Shown here one piece after another: positions 26,782 to 38,500 of a stretch of DNA of 64,000 nucleotides. Numbering within the stretch: the first letter of the stretch is position 1; every line of letters begins with the position of its first letter. The stretch covers positions 87,912,560 to 87,976,559 of the forward strand of contig BSWB01000002.1 in the NCBI GenBank assembly GCA_033239125.1, given 5' to 3'. Under the pieces are notes generated by a model. That model was not told the origin of the DNA. It searched no databases and saw nothing but the letters and a program-made list of their open reading frames with translations. A program made the position numbers and the translations under genes. The DNA is from Fagopyrum homotropicum (taxonomy: Eukaryota > Streptophyta > Magnoliopsida > Caryophyllales > Polygonaceae).

Positions 26782-27363
26782 ATGGTTTGTGATGAAAATC
26801 TTGAGCATAATAATTCCTTGATAGCTAGGAGAACTTTGAGTGCACAACCTGCCCCTTGTGAGGATAACCAAAGAGAGAACTTGTTTCATACTAGGTGTTT
26901 GGTTAAGGGAAAGGTGTGTAATGTTATCATTGATGGAGGTAGTTGTTGCAACATTGCTAGTACTGAATTGATCTCTAAGTTGCACATTCATACATTTTGT
27001 CACCCTAGACCATATAAGCTGCATTGGATGAATGATTGTGGTAAATTGAAGGTTAATAGGCAAGCTAAGATCGCTTTCACTCTAGGACACTATGAGGATA
27101 CTATTTTATGTGATGTTGTGCCTATGCAAGCTTGTCATGTGTTATTAGGCCGTCCATGGCAATATGATAGGAGAGTTATGCATGATGGTTTTACTAATAG
27201 GTATTCATTTACTTTTAATGAAAAACCTGTTACTCTAAAAGCTATGACTCCCATGCAGATTGCGGAGGCATTTGAGAGGAAGAAGGCGAGTGAACAAGAG
27301 CAAGGACAAGCTAAGAAGGAAGTCATCGAGGCACCAAGAACCTGCCATAGACACGTCCCCTAG
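26782..27363 (+). CDS. pol: Protease fragment (element 3)
   Basis: Aspartic protease with VIIDGGSCCNIAS (catalytic D near residue 56), the HKLHW-like HWMNDCGKLKVNRQAK segment, and HVLLGRPWQYDRR. It is processed from Gag-Pol in intact elements and cuts the polyprotein. The frame is lost near 27310 and the linker to RT continues in the overlapping frame (27260-27556). Confidence 0.8.
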   Translation: MVCDENLEHNNSLIARRTLSAQPAPCEDNQRENLFHTRCLVKGKVCNVIIDGGSCCNIASTELISKLHIHTFCHPRPYKLHWMNDCGKLKVNRQAKIAFTLGHYEDTILCDVVPMQACHVLLGRPWQYDRRVMHDGFTNRYSFTFNEKPVTLKAMTPMQIAEAFERKKASEQEQGQAKKEVIEAPRTCHRHVP

Positions 27364-28057
27364 CCAACAGCCTAGTGCTCTCTTGGTCACATCCACAACT
27401 CAGCCTCCCACGGCCTTGTTAGCTTCTAAGCTTGAGTTCCAAAGTGAGTATCTACCCTTAGATGCCATCTTGATGAGGTTGTGTAAGGAGCTAACCTTAG
27501 TGAGTGAAGAAACAAAGGCTATCTTACCCCCTACCATTACAGCCATCCTAGTGTAGTTTAAGGATGTGTTTCCGGAAGAGATACCTCATGGCCTTCCACC
27601 TTTGAGAGGCATAGAGCATCAGATTGAACTTATCCCCGGAGCTACCCTTCCTAACAGACCAGCCTATAGGATGAACCCTAAGGAGAGTCAAGAGATCCAA
27701 ACCCAAGTCCAAGACCTCCTAGATAAGGGATATGTTAGAGAAAGCCTTAGCCCTTGCGCCGTTCCTGTCCTATTAGTGCCTAAGAAGGACAACACTTGGA
27801 GGATGTGTGTTGATTGTAGGGCTATCAACAACATAACCATTAAGTACCGCCACCCTATTCCCCGCCTCGTTGACATACTTGATGAGCTCCATGGCGCCAC
27901 TACATTCAGCAAGATAGACCTTTGGAGTGGCTACCATCAGATCCGAATGAAGGAGGGGGGCGAGTGGAAGACAACCTTGAAGACTAAATTTGGGTTGTAT
28001 GAATGGCTTGTTATGCCATTGGGTTTACCAATGCTCCATCTACTTTTATGCGTTTAA
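27364..28057 (+). pseudogene. RT N-terminal part (element 3)
   Basis: Reads LPLDAILMRLCKELTLVSEE and then a TAG at about 27554 before FKDVFPEEIPHGL. From 27566: GIEHQIELIPGA, VLLVPKKDNTW, CVDCRAINN, FSKIDLWSGYHQIR (relatives have Arg for this Trp) and WLVMP. The frame is lost after MP, where one base of a T run is missing near 28020. Confidence 0.82.
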
Positions 28058-28521
28058 TGAACCATGTATTAAGACAATTCATATGGAGATTTGTTGTAGT
28101 GTATTTTGATGATATCTTAATCTATAGCAGGTCCCTAGAGGAGCATGGAGAACATCTAAGGGAAGTTGTTTCTACCCTTAGGGTTGAACACTTGTATGCC
28201 AACCTGAAGAAATGTAGCTTTTGCACTAATGAAGTTATATTTCTTGGTTTTGTAGTGACTGCACAAGGTCTACAAGTGGATAAGGAGAAGATTAGAGCTA
28301 TTCGAGATTGGCCAACACCTACATCCATTAGCCATGTAAGGAGCTTCCATGGGCTTGCAAGTTTCTATAGGCGCTTTGTGAGAGAGTTCAGTACCATTGT
28401 TGCACCCTTGACGGAGATTTGCAAGAAACATGCACCATTTGTGTGGGAAGCAGCTCAAGAACGTGCTTTCAACAAGCTGAAGTTGGTTCTCACCGAGGCA
28501 CGCTGTCGAAGTGGAGTGTGA
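28003..28521 (+). CDS. pol: RT palm and thumb (element 3)
   Basis: Continues RT in the next frame: GFTNAPSTFMRLMNHVLR, the catalytic YFDDILIYS, FLGFVVTAQGLQVDKEKI, and VRSFHGLASFYRRFVREF. It ends where about 35 bp of the RNase H start (LLALPDFTRPF in relatives) have been deleted. Confidence 0.82.
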   Translation: MACYAIGFTNAPSTFMRLMNHVLRQFIWRFVVVYFDDILIYSRSLEEHGEHLREVVSTLRVEHLYANLKKCSFCTNEVIFLGFVVTAQGLQVDKEKIRAIRDWPTPTSISHVRSFHGLASFYRRFVREFSTIVAPLTEICKKHAPFVWEAAQERAFNKLKLVLTEARCRSGV

Positions 28522-28867
28522 TGCATCAGGAATTGGCATAGGAGGTGTGCTTATGCAAGAAGGTAAGCCTATTGCCTTTTTCAGTGAAAAGCTTAAAGGG
28601 GCATGTCTTAACTACTCTACATATGATAAAGAGTTGTATGCATTATTTAGAGTACTTAAGACATGACAACACTACTTGTGGCCTAGAGAGTTTATTTTGC
28701 ATACTGATCATGAATCTTTGAAACATTTTCAGAGTCAAGATAAACTAGATAGGAGGCATGGTAGATGGATGGAATTTATTGAGACTTTTCCCTATGTTAT
28801 CAAGTATAAAAAGGGAAAAGACAATGTAGTGGCGGACGCTCTTTCTAGGAGAGGCATACATTGTTAA
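28522..28867 (+). pseudogene. RNase H remnant (element 3)
   Basis: CDASGIGIGGVLMQEGKPIAFFSEKLKGACLNYSTYDKELYALFRVLKT-like sequence is readable, then TGA replaces Trp near 28666. The second part (HTDHESLKHF, VVADALSRR) is intact to 28867, where an extra base shifts the frame into integrase. Confidence 0.78.
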
Positions 28868-29570
28868 CTACATTGGATGCTAGGGTGTTAGGATTTGTTT
28901 ACATTAAGGAGCTCTATGAATCTGATCATGACTTTGGAGAAACATATAAGCTTTGTGTGCAAAAAGGTTCCTTAGATAAATTCTATTTGTTTGAGGGATT
29001 TCTGTTTCGAGTAGATAAGGTGTGCTTACCTAGGTGTTCCCTTCGTTTGTTGTTAGTGGAAGAAGCCCATAAAGGAGGGTTAATGGGTCATTTTGGGAGG
29101 GATAAGACTTATGCTATGCTGCACTCACATTTTTATTGGCGACACATGCTTAGGGATGTTGAAAATGTGCTTAAAAGGTGTTTAGAGTGCCTTAGAGCTA
29201 AATCAAAAGTGAACCCTCATGGACTGTATACACCTTTGCCAATCCCACAGCCCCTTGGGAAGACATTAGCATGGATTTCATAGTGGGATTGCCTAGGACT
29301 AGAGGAGGTAGAGATTCGATATTTGTGATTGTAGATCGATTCTCTAAGATGGATCACTTTATTGCTTGTCACAAAACTGATGATGCAGCCAATGTAGCTA
29401 ATTTGTTCTTTCGGGAAGTAGTTAGGTTACATGGTATTCCAAGGACAATAGTGAGTGATAGGGATGTTAAGTTCTTGAGTTACTTTTGGAAAATTCTTTG
29501 GGGAAAGTTAGGAACTAAGTTGTTATTTTCTACATCAAGCCACCCCAAACTGATGGGAAAATGGAAGTAA
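28861..29570 (+). pseudogene. Integrase zinc domain and core (element 3)
   Basis: Two frames joined by a one-base loss near 29250. The zinc domain has EEAHKGGLMGH and CLEC. In the core the first Asp (MDFIVGLP) and second Asp (SDRDVKF) are intact. The frame breaks again near 29545, where one base is missing in the HPQTDGQ region. Confidence 0.82.
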
Positions 29571-30352
29571 CTAATAGGAACCTAACAACACTTCTAAGGG
29601 TTGTCATCAAGAAGAATTTGAAAGAATTGGAAGATATCTTGCCACATGTTGAGTTTGCCTATAATAGAGTCGTTCACTTATCTACTTCCATCTCTCCTTT
29701 TGAGCGTGTTTATGGTTTTAATCCACTAACCCCTTTTGATCTTACACTGTTACCTAAGAAGGAGCGAGTGGATTTAAGTGCTAAAATGCAGGTTGAACAC
29801 ATCAAGGAGCTACATAATAGGACAAGGATCAAGCTCGAGAAGAAAGGCAAATACAACGCAGAAAAGGCGAATCAAGGACGCAAGAAGATTATATTTGAAC
29901 CCGGCGACCTTATATGGCTACATTTGAGGAAGGAGAGGTTTCAACAACTTCGGAAATCCAAGCTCTCCCCAAGAGGAAATGGGCCTTTCAAGGTGTTACA
30001 CAAGACGGGTGACAACGCCTATGTGCTTGACTTGCCGGATGATTATGCTTGTGATCCCACATTTAATGTGAGGGATCTAAGCCCTTTTCCACTCCTGGAT
30101 GATGATCAAGGCAATTCGAGGTCGAATTCTTCCAAAGAAGGGGAGAATGATGAAGGATCATCTGAGCTAACTCCATCTTCACCACCTCAAGGGACTCTCA
30201 CAAGAGCGCATGCTAAACGTCAAGCTGAGATGAATGCTCTTTTCCTAAACATGGTCCATGAAGCTCAACCAAGTCCACCTTCATCAAGTCTAAGGACCAT
30301 CTTGTGGATCAGCCACGAACACATCCCAGCCAAGATGATTAATGGAGCTTAA
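29561..30352 (+). CDS. pol: Integrase C-terminal part and tail (element 3)
   Basis: Begins at the catalytic Glu (MEVTNRNL), then HVEFAYNR, DLIWLHLRKERFQQLRKSKLSPRGNGPFKVL and PTFNVRDLSPF, then the Ser/Pro tail with TLTRAHAKR and the end MINGA. The tail from 30148 is inside the 3' LTR. Confidence 0.85.
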   Translation: MEVTNRNLTTLLRVVIKKNLKELEDILPHVEFAYNRVVHLSTSISPFERVYGFNPLTPFDLTLLPKKERVDLSAKMQVEHIKELHNRTRIKLEKKGKYNAEKANQGRKKIIFEPGDLIWLHLRKERFQQLRKSKLSPRGNGPFKVLHKTGDNAYVLDLPDDYACDPTFNVRDLSPFPLLDDDQGNSRSNSSKEGENDEGSSELTPSSPPQGTLTRAHAKRQAEMNALFLNMVHEAQPSPPSSSLRTILWISHEHIPAKMINGA

Positions 30353-31053
30353 ATTGTATTTCTAGTTGTCGGGCAAGCCTTGAGACGCATTTCAAAGGAT
30401 AGACGGAGGCCTTGATATCAGATACAAGGGGTTTCACATGTGTGCATGTGCATGGCTGGAACATTCATTTAAGTATGTGGACGTGAGATGCTGAATTGGA
30501 GAGTTTAGTTAGGCCCAATTGTGTTCTATGTTTGCTGAGCTTTATTTAACTCTCTTTAAATGTAACTATTGTAATTAGTTTCTTTTTTCTACTTTAGAAG
30601 AAAAGGCCTAGGATGTATATAAAGCCTTTTCTCTCTTCTTTTGTAGTTAGACAAGTTTTATAAAAGTTTTCCTGAGAGCATTTCAGAATTGAATCCAAGA
30701 GAATTCATTCAATCATTCTTGTCTCGTGAGTTTGTGTGTGTGATCTGGCTTTCTCGTTCTTGTGTATGTCAATCTCCTTCGGGATTGGTGTTGCAAGTCG
30801 AACAAGGCACCCTCTTCGTGCTCTCGATTCTCAGATCGATTGTGTGGAGTTGTAAGAAGCGGGGTCGAATCGTCACTAGTCTGGTTCTTGGATCTCGAAT
30901 CCAAGGGTTCTATCATTGTTCCTTTCAGTTCTTCTTGTCTCTTTCTGTTTCCTCGTTTTCATTGTTGTCCATGTTTGTTAATTTTGTGTGTTCTTCATTC
31001 TTCAGAACAGGTTGTTCGTCTAGATCCGTTCTTCGCGGCTAATCCCCGTATCA
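30148..31053 (+). repeat. 3' LTR of element 3 (Z family, 906 bp)
   Basis: Starts TGATGAAGGATC right after the purine tract AAAGAAGGGGAGAA and ends CCCCGTATCA. TATATAAA lies at 30616-30623. It is paired with the truncated 5' LTR at 23552-23816 and with the LTR of element 2. Confidence 0.85.
30616..30623 (+). promoter_or_regulatory. TATA box, element 3 3' LTR
   Basis: TATATAAA followed by GCCTTTTCTCTC; the same place as in element 2's LTR. Confidence 0.6.
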
Positions 31054-31429
31054 ACAAAACTTCCCCCACAATCACTCCCTACACCGTAAGAACGTCGATT
31101 TCGCTTACCCGGTGCCCAATTCCGCATACGTCAATCATTTCGAGCGATTCTTTTTCCAAAACGAAAGCAATTCCGATCCTATTGAAGATTCAGCACTCAA
31201 ACAACACGGAACTGTAGAGAATTGACAGACATTTGGATTTTTCAATCCAAACCCTAGGTTTTCACTTCGTCCTTGATCTTGGGTTGATTTCTTCCTATTT
31301 GCTAAAGATTTTTCTAGAGAACTGTTGGATTGGAACTTAGAACTAGCCTAGGACTGTTGTATTTGAAGGAATTTGCTGAAACTTGTGATTTGAGGGAAAT
31401 CAACGATTTCCACGGGTCAATCTTGATTT

Positions 31430-31441
31430 CCACGGCCGTGG
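31430..31441 (+). repeat. Palindrome CCACGGCCGTGG ahead of ORF3, second Athila copy
   Basis: Same place relative to ORF3 as 4516-4531 in the first copy, with a half-site CCACGGGTC upstream. The sequence around has diverged, yet the palindrome core persists. Confidence 0.7.
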
Positions 31442-31473
31442 TTTTGCATTATCAACCCGTGGTTTTGCCAGTG

Positions 31474-32833
31474 ATGGATGGTTTACGTCGTAGTTGCCGT
31501 AATTTGTTTAGGAAAGGCAAGGGTTTTTCCTCCCAACCTCCACAACCACCCCCACAACAACAACCACCCCCTCCTAAACTTCCACGCATCTTGGATGAGC
31601 ATAAGGAAGCCTATAACACCATCCAACCCCACACCATTGTTGCACCGAGGTACCTAGTGCTTGAAAAACTAGAATGCATGAATATTCTGGATGATTTAAA
31701 CATGATGATTGATAGGGCTGGCCTAAGGACTTTCATTAACATTAGGAAGCACGCTTATGAGGAGTTAACTATGGAGTTTCTTAGCTCATTTGACCACAAT
31801 GCGAGGGAGAGGACCGTTAAGTTTTGGATGATGAACCGGAACTTTAACTTGTCGATTGGGAGGTTTGCTAGGATTTTTTGGGTTTGGAGAGACCACTCAT
31901 GGGACCTTTCCTAGGAGTACGAGGCCTAGTGCCTTTTAGGAGAGCATAGCTATGATTGTGAGTTCAGCTGATAGATGACATCCAGCCGATTCGATGGAAA
32001 GTTTGATCTATAACTTGTCCTTCGAGCTTGCACATCGGATTATGTCCGAATTCTTATTTCCTAGGACCGAGACCCCCAGCGGCTTAAGGCCGATGAGCTC
32101 TTCTTCTTGTTCTGCATGGCCACCGGCACCACTCCTGATTGTGCCACATTGCTTGCTGATAGCTTGAGGAAGATTAAGAACAAAGCTAGGGGTGACATAT
32201 TTGTAGGTGGGATAGTGACTCACATTGCTCGTCATTTAGAGGTGGATTATTCTTCATATGAGGTAGCCGCTGAGGCTAGACCTCTTGGTCTTGAGCGATT
32301 CATTGCTAGGGGTATTCTAATTTCCCATCACAGAGGTCCACCGCATGTTGCTACGCCTCGGGAAGGCAAAGGTGGGAGAGGGATCCCGTGGAGGTCGGAA
32401 TACTCCATTCGGAACTCTCACAAACTAGAAGTTGACATTCTAGGCAATCCATGTTGAGATCGGAGGTCCTGAGGTTGAGGAGGATGATGCCGCATCTGAG
32501 GCGGTTGGAGGACAAGGTCTAGAGGACATGGACACTAGGACGGATACCGGTCCTAATGAGTATAGTGTTGAGGGAGACTTTGACAGCTTTCCGGAGCCGC
32601 CACTTGAGTTTTCATCCATGGGAGAGCATCATGAGCCTCCTCGGAGATTCACCGCTCGCCGACCACGAGCAAGCCCTTCCCAACACCGCGCTAGCACATC
32701 CGAGCACCCCACTTGGTTCGATGAGACACCTCCATGGCTTTCAGGGCTTCAGTCATGGATGGACAACATGGACAGCCATCTCGGCACCGTAGAGGATGGT
32801 CAGAGGATGACGCGGGACCTCTACCACGCTTAG
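31474..32833 (+). pseudogene. ORF3, decayed (second Athila copy)
   Basis: ATG at 31474 (MDGLRRSCRNLF) appears to be the native start that the first copy lacks. A Pro/Gln-rich N-terminus (PPPQQQPPPP) is followed by the conserved core (RYLVLEKLECMNILDDL, HAYEELTMEFLSSF, MNRNFNLSIGRF). A base gain near 31875 shifts the frame and ends it at 31914. Further pieces are 32107-32457 (DCATLLADSLRKIKN, GGIVTHIARHLEVDY, RGPPHVATP) and 32528-32833 (acidic/Pro-rich C-terminus). The native stop is probably just beyond, near 32887. Confidence 0.8.
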
Positions 32834-32887
32834 TTCGGCTACCCATATGACCCCTCATGGTATCCATTCCCACCGCCACTCGGTTGA

Positions 32888-34219
32888 TGACACTCCGCCT
32901 TTATCTGCTTATTCAGACATTGTGAGTTTTTGTACTTTTTTCTTTTCTTTTAATTGCACATTGGGGACAATGTGTAATTCTAGTATGGGGTGATTGAGAT
33001 ACTTGGTATGTAATAACTCCTTGAATTTTGGTTTGTTTGTCCATCATACTATGCATTTTCATATTCATTGTCACATGCTTCGTTATTGCTTTTCATTTTA
33101 TAGCTTTGAAAAATCAGGAAAAAAATTTTGGAAAATTTAAAAAATTTTGTGCTTTTAGGAATGCGAATGACCTCAATGAAGAAAATTACTTGTGAATTGG
33201 ATTTTTTGATGATTTTTGTGTTCAAACTGAATTATGAACTGTGAGGGATTTGAATGTTTTGCTGAATATTCTTGCAAGTTTGATAATTTGGAATTTGATC
33301 TAAATCATGTTGAGAAATTGAAGGTTGAAACTGCTTTATAAGTTGTTGCGCTTCTTATTGATATGATTAAGGCACTTCGATTTTCATTCCTTTCTTCTTC
33401 TTAATTCACCTCCTAACTCCTCATGTATATATATTTTGCCCCTTATTACCTATCCGAGAATTAGGATGCAATTGCGTAAAACTTGTGAAGTTTGAAGTTG
33501 AAAATGACGAAGTGTGTTAGAAAATAGGTTTGGGAAAGTCAATCATGATGATGAGTAATAACTCGGCACCATTCACATAGCCGGGTGTTTGTGTATTGCC
33601 AAAGTCAGATTAAGCGATATTCCTAGCGAGTCATTGTATATGCATTATGGTTTGAGGCAACTCAAAAAATTGAGTTAATGCTGATTTCCTAGGCTTTGGT
33701 TATTGTGCACCTCCGTCCTTGATCTCAAAAGTAAAGTAAAAATTTTTTGCTGAAAAATAAGAGCAAATCTCTCATTGGTGGTTGTTGAAGTATGCTTAAA
33801 TAAGTTGTGATGTTATTGTCCTCTTTCTTCGATTTTGCACCACATATCCTATGCATATCCCACCCTAACACGTTTCTTGACCTTCATTTGAAAGACATTA
33901 AGATCTTTGAGATTGTTGTTTGGCTTTATGGTCCAAATTGGATTTTTCTCATGATTGATTTTGATTTTGCTTCAAGTTAAAATGCTTGTTTTGAAAACTT
34001 TTGCAAGATGCGATTATTCTTTTCAAGACATGAGTCTTTTTGCTTACTTAACGGTTTTCGAAAAGCTATGAAACAAGTGTAGAGAGCGATCTATGAATAG
34101 AAGCATGAAACCAAAAATATTGTGTTTTTTCCTTGTCTTTGCATTCATATTTCATACATCTTTGTATTTTAGATTTGAACCTTGCTTGGGGACAAGCAAG
34201 ATGCAAGTATGGTATATTT
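32888..34219 (+). other. Athila 3' non-coding region, second copy
   Basis: No coding frame. It contains the landmarks TTGGGGACAATG near 32963 and TTGGGGACAAGCAAG near 34187, and the ATAACTCGGCACCATTCACA segment (near 33557) shared with the first copy (near 6825), which marks it as homologous. Confidence 0.6.
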
Positions 34220-34514
34220 TGATAGCATGAAATATGACGTAGTTTAGATGTGCATATAGGTAGTTTTTTCCTTTCTTTTGGGTACATGGACATGCTTTAC
34301 ATAACATTTATTGAGCATATTCACCTATTATCTTAAAATCGAGATCTACACAAGCTTTGTTGTGATTTTAGGTGAATTTGCGCTGAGTTGGAGTGGAAAA
34401 GGAGCATTTACAAAGTATTGATCGATGTGGAGTTCATTAGGAAGCATTGGATAGTCATAGGAAGGAGTATGAAGTGAAGCAAAGGAGAAAAGCATCCAAA
34501 AAGAAGAACCACGG
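34220..34514 (+). repeat. Athila LTR start, truncated
   Basis: Starts TGATAGCATGAAATATG, as at 7481, and shares GAGATCTACACAAGCTTT with the first LTR. Interrupted after 295 bp by the X-family LTR end at 34515. CACGG at 34510-34514 is the expected left target duplication of that insertion; its partner is outside the window. Confidence 0.75.
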
Positions 34515-35512
34515 TGATGCGGGTTGGGGCCGCAAATGACTAAATCTAGATTGAGAATCCCTGAACACCAACAATGGACGTTTTCCTTGACAAATGGCAC
34601 GCAAAATCAGATTGTTTAGAACCAGAAATGACGTTGGACAAAAGGAAAGAAAGAGAATGAAATGGAACGTGGAATGTTTGGTAGAAGTAGATCCAAAAGA
34701 ACCAAACGACTCCCTTACAAGAACCTTGATCAAATTGATCAAAACCCAAGCAAGATGATGCCTTCAACCCTTTCTTCTATAACCTTACACAAGCCTTCAA
34801 TGGAGACAAGCACAAGGAGGGACTAGTATTGACTAGTAGCACCAATCTCTAAAGAGATTAACACACACAAGAACAATCTAGACGGAATTCACAACAATTC
34901 AATCAATGGCTCACTTTATTGATTGAATTTTCTGAATAGGAATAAAAGCTCTCAAAGAGACTATTTATCAAGTTTTGCTAAAAATCTATCTAATCTGAAA
35001 AGAAGCTAAGGGAGGCTTTTTATATGCCTAGAAAGCCTCCTATCTAAAAAAGGAAAAACATTTGTCAAAAAGACAATAAAACAAGTAAAAATAACCCTTA
35101 AAATGTTTTGAACCTAAAGGCTATAAAAAGTCTTTTATTTTATACCAAAAGATGATATAAAATACAAAAGAAGCTCCAAAAGCCTCAATCTTCCATTTCT
35201 TGCAATTCCGGAACAAGTGTCTCTTTTTTGCTCTTGCATGGCTCCAAATCACGTGTGCATGGTCTCCCTTCCACGTCCAAGTCATCGGGAATCGTCATTA
35301 ACGTGACTAAGGAAGCCTCAGTCAGCAATGGATCGTCAATGGTCTCCTTAGGAGCTAAGGACACCAACAAGTTGGACACCTCCTCTTGAATTGCTCTTGC
35401 CCTTGATCTAGTGATTGGTCCTTGCATTGTAGGACTACTAGGGGCTGTTGGTGATGGTCCCTTATCATACTCCCCTTCTTGGGAAGGATTCGTCCTCGAA
35501 TCATCACCATCC
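34515..35512 (-). repeat. First array unit with intact LTR 3' terminus
   Basis: The only unit that keeps TGATGCGGGTTGGGGCCGC (LTR 3' end on the minus strand) as in element X at 14372 and 22219. All later units lack the roughly 37 terminal bases. This makes it the outer 3' LTR end of an inserted element. Confidence 0.85.
35017..35024 (-). promoter_or_regulatory. TATA box in an array unit (representative)
   Basis: TATAAAAA on the minus strand, flanked by GGAGGCTTT and AAAGCCTCC arms, as in the 5' LTR of element X. Similar boxes recur once per unit through the array; in the unit near 51180 one arm is mutated (GGTACGCTTT). Confidence 0.55.
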
Positions 35513-38500
35513 GGGTTGGGAATCCTTGAAGACCAACAATGGACGTTTTCCTTGACAAATGGCACGCAAAATCAGATTGTTTAGAACCAGAAATGATGTT
35601 GGACAAAAGGGAAGAAAGAGAATGAAATGGAACGTGGAATGTTTGGTAGAAGTAGATCCAAAAGAACCAAACGACTCCCTTACAAGAACCTTGATCAGAT
35701 TGATCAAAACCCGAGCAAGATGATGCCTTCAACCCTTTCTTCTATAACCTTACACAAGCCTTCAATGGAGACAAGCACAAGGAGGGACTAGTATTGACTA
35801 GTAGCACCAATCTCTACAGAGATTAACACACACAAGAACAATCTAGCAGGGATTCACAACAATTCAATCAATGGCTCACTTTATTGATTGAATTTTCTGA
35901 ATTGGAACAAAAGCTCTCAAAGAGACGGTTTATCAAGTTTTGCTAAAATCTATCTAATCAGGAAAGAAGCTAAGGGAGGCTTTTTATATGCCTAGAAAGC
36001 CTCCTATCTAAAAAAGGAAAAACATTTGTCAAAAAAGACAATAAAACAAATAAAACAACTAAAACAAATAAAAATAACCCTTAAAATGTTTTGAACCTAA
36101 AGGTTATAAAAAGTCTTTTATTTTATACCAAAAGATGATATAAAATACAAAAGAAGCTCCAAAAGCCTCAATCTTCCATTTCTTGCAATTCCGGAACAAG
36201 TGTCTCTTTTTTGCTCTTGCATGGCTCCAAATCACGTGTGCATGGTCTCCCTTCCACGTCCAAGTCATCGGGAATCGTCATTAACGTGACTAAGGAAGCC
36301 TCAGTCAGCAATGGATCGTCAATGGTCTCCTTAGGAGCTAAGGACACCAACAAGTTGGACACCTCCTCTTGAATTGCTCTTACCCTTGATCTAGTGATTG
36401 GTCCTTGCATTGTAGGACTAGTAGGGGCTGTTGGTGATGGTCCCTCATCATACTCCCCTTCTTGGGAAGGATTCGTCCTCGAATCATCACCATCCGGGTT
36501 GGGAATCCTTGAAGACCAACAATGGACGTTTTCCTTGACAAATGGCACGCAAAATTAGATTGTTTAGAACCAGAAATGATATTGGACAAAAGGGAAGAAA
36601 GAGAATGAAATGGAACGTGGAATGTTTGGTAGAAGTAGATCCAAAAGAACCAAACGACTCCCTTACAAGAACCTTGATCAGATTGATCAAAACCCGAGCA
36701 AGATGATGCCTTCAACCCTTTCTTCTATAACCTTACACAAGCCTTCAATGGAGACAAGCACAAGGAGGGACTAGTATTGACTAGTAGCACCAATCTCTAC
36801 AGAGATTAACACACACAAGAACAATCTAGCAGAGATTCACAACAATTCAATCAATGGCTCACTTTATTGATTGAATTTTCTGAATTGGAACAAAAGCTCT
36901 CAAAGAGACGGTTTATCAAGTTTTGCTAAAATCTATCTAATGTGGAAAGAAGCTAAGGGAGGCTTTTTATATGCCTAGAAAGCCTCCTATCTAAAAAAGG
37001 AAAAACATTTGTCAAAAAAGACAATAAAACAAATAAAACAACTAAAACAAATAAAAATAACCCTTAAAATGTTTTGAACCTAAAGGTTATAAAAAGTCTT
37101 TCATTTTATACCAAAAGATGATATAAAATACAAAAGAAGCTCCAAAAGCCTCAATCTTCCATTTCTTGCCATTCCGGAACAAGTGTCTCTTTTTTGCTCT
37201 TGCATGGCTCCAAATCACGTGTGCATGGTCTCCCTTCCATGTCCAAGTCATCAGGAATCGTCATTAACGTAACTAAGGAAGCCTCAGTCAGCAATGGATC
37301 GTCAATCGTTTCCTTAGGAGCTAAGGACACCAACAAGTTGGACACCTCCTCTTGAATTGCTCTTACCCTTGATCTAGTGATTGACCCTTGCATTGTAGGA
37401 CTAGTAGGGGCTGTTGATGATGGTCCCTTATCATTCTCCCCTTCTTGGGAAGGATTCGTCCTCGAATCATCACCATCTAGGTTGGGAATCCTTGAAGACC
37501 AACAATGGACGTTTTCCTTGACAAATGGCACGCAAAATCAGATTGTTTAGAACCAGAAATGATGTTGGACAAAAGGGAAGAAAGAGAATGAAATGGAACG
37601 TGGAATGTTTGGTAGAAGTAGATCCAAAAGAACCAAACGACTCCCTTACAAGAACCTTGATCAGATTGATCAAAACCCGAGCAAGATGATGCCTTCATCC
37701 CTTTCTTCTATAACCTTACACAAGCCTTCAATGGAGACAAGCACAAGGAGGGACTAGTATTGACTAGTAGCACCAATCTCTACAGAGATTAACACACACA
37801 AGAACAATCTAGCAGGGATTCACAACAATTCAATCAATGGCTCACTTTATTGATTGAATTTTCTGAATTGGAACAAAAGCTCTCAAAGAGACGGTTTATC
37901 AAGTTTTGCTAAAATCTATCTAATCAGGAAAGAAGCTAAGGGAGGCTTTTTATATGCCTAGAAAGCCTCCTATCTAAAAAAGGAAAAACATTTGTCAAAA
38001 AAGACAATAAAACAAATAAAACAACTAAAACAAATAAAAATAACCCTTAAAATGTTTTGAACCTAAAGGTTATAAAAAGTCTTTTATTTTATACCAAAAG
38101 ATGATATAAAATACAAAAGAAGCTCCAAAAGCCTCAATCTTCCATTTCTTGCAATTCCGGAACAAGTGTCTCTTTTTTGCTCTTGCATGGCTCCAAATCA
38201 CGTGTGCATGGTCTCCCTTCCACGTCCAAGTCATCGGGAATCGTCATTAACGTGACTAAGGAAGCCTCAGTCAGCAATGGATCGTCAATGGTCTCCTTAG
38301 AAGCTAAGGACACCAACAAGTTGGACACCTCCTCTTGAATTGCTCTTGCCCTTGATCTAGTGATTGGTCCTTGCATTGTAGGACTAGTAGGGGCTGTTGG
38401 TGATGGTCCCTCATCATACTCCCCTTCTTGGGAAGGATTCGTCCTCGAATCATCACCATCCGGGTTGGGAATCCTTGAAGACCAACAATGAACGTTTTCC

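Larger units (their letters stand above)
23552..31053 (+). mobile_element. CRM-type element 3 with truncated 5' LTR
   Basis: A 265-bp 5' LTR remnant (matching 30789-31053), primer site, leader, broken gag-pol and complete 3' LTR (30148-31053). It is the same family as element 2 by sequence and LTR ends. No target duplication can be tested because the left LTR is truncated. The many stops and frameshifts mean it is dead, but most domains are still readable. Confidence 0.85.
31054..34514 (+). mobile_element. Second Athila-type fragment (ORF3 leader to LTR start)
   Basis: Diverged from the first Athila copy but collinear with its 4140-7760 part: ORF3 leader, ORF3, the two GGGACAA...GTATGG landmarks, then the start of the LTR at 34220. 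It is cut on the left by element 3 and on the right by the X-family LTR array. Confidence 0.82.

Noticed and set aside
35355..35732. Second minus-strand frames in the array starting KASSCSGFDQ or INLIKVLVRES
   Set aside because: They begin at TTG, have no homology to element proteins, and are alternative frames of U5 and the integrase tail. They recur only because the DNA repeats.
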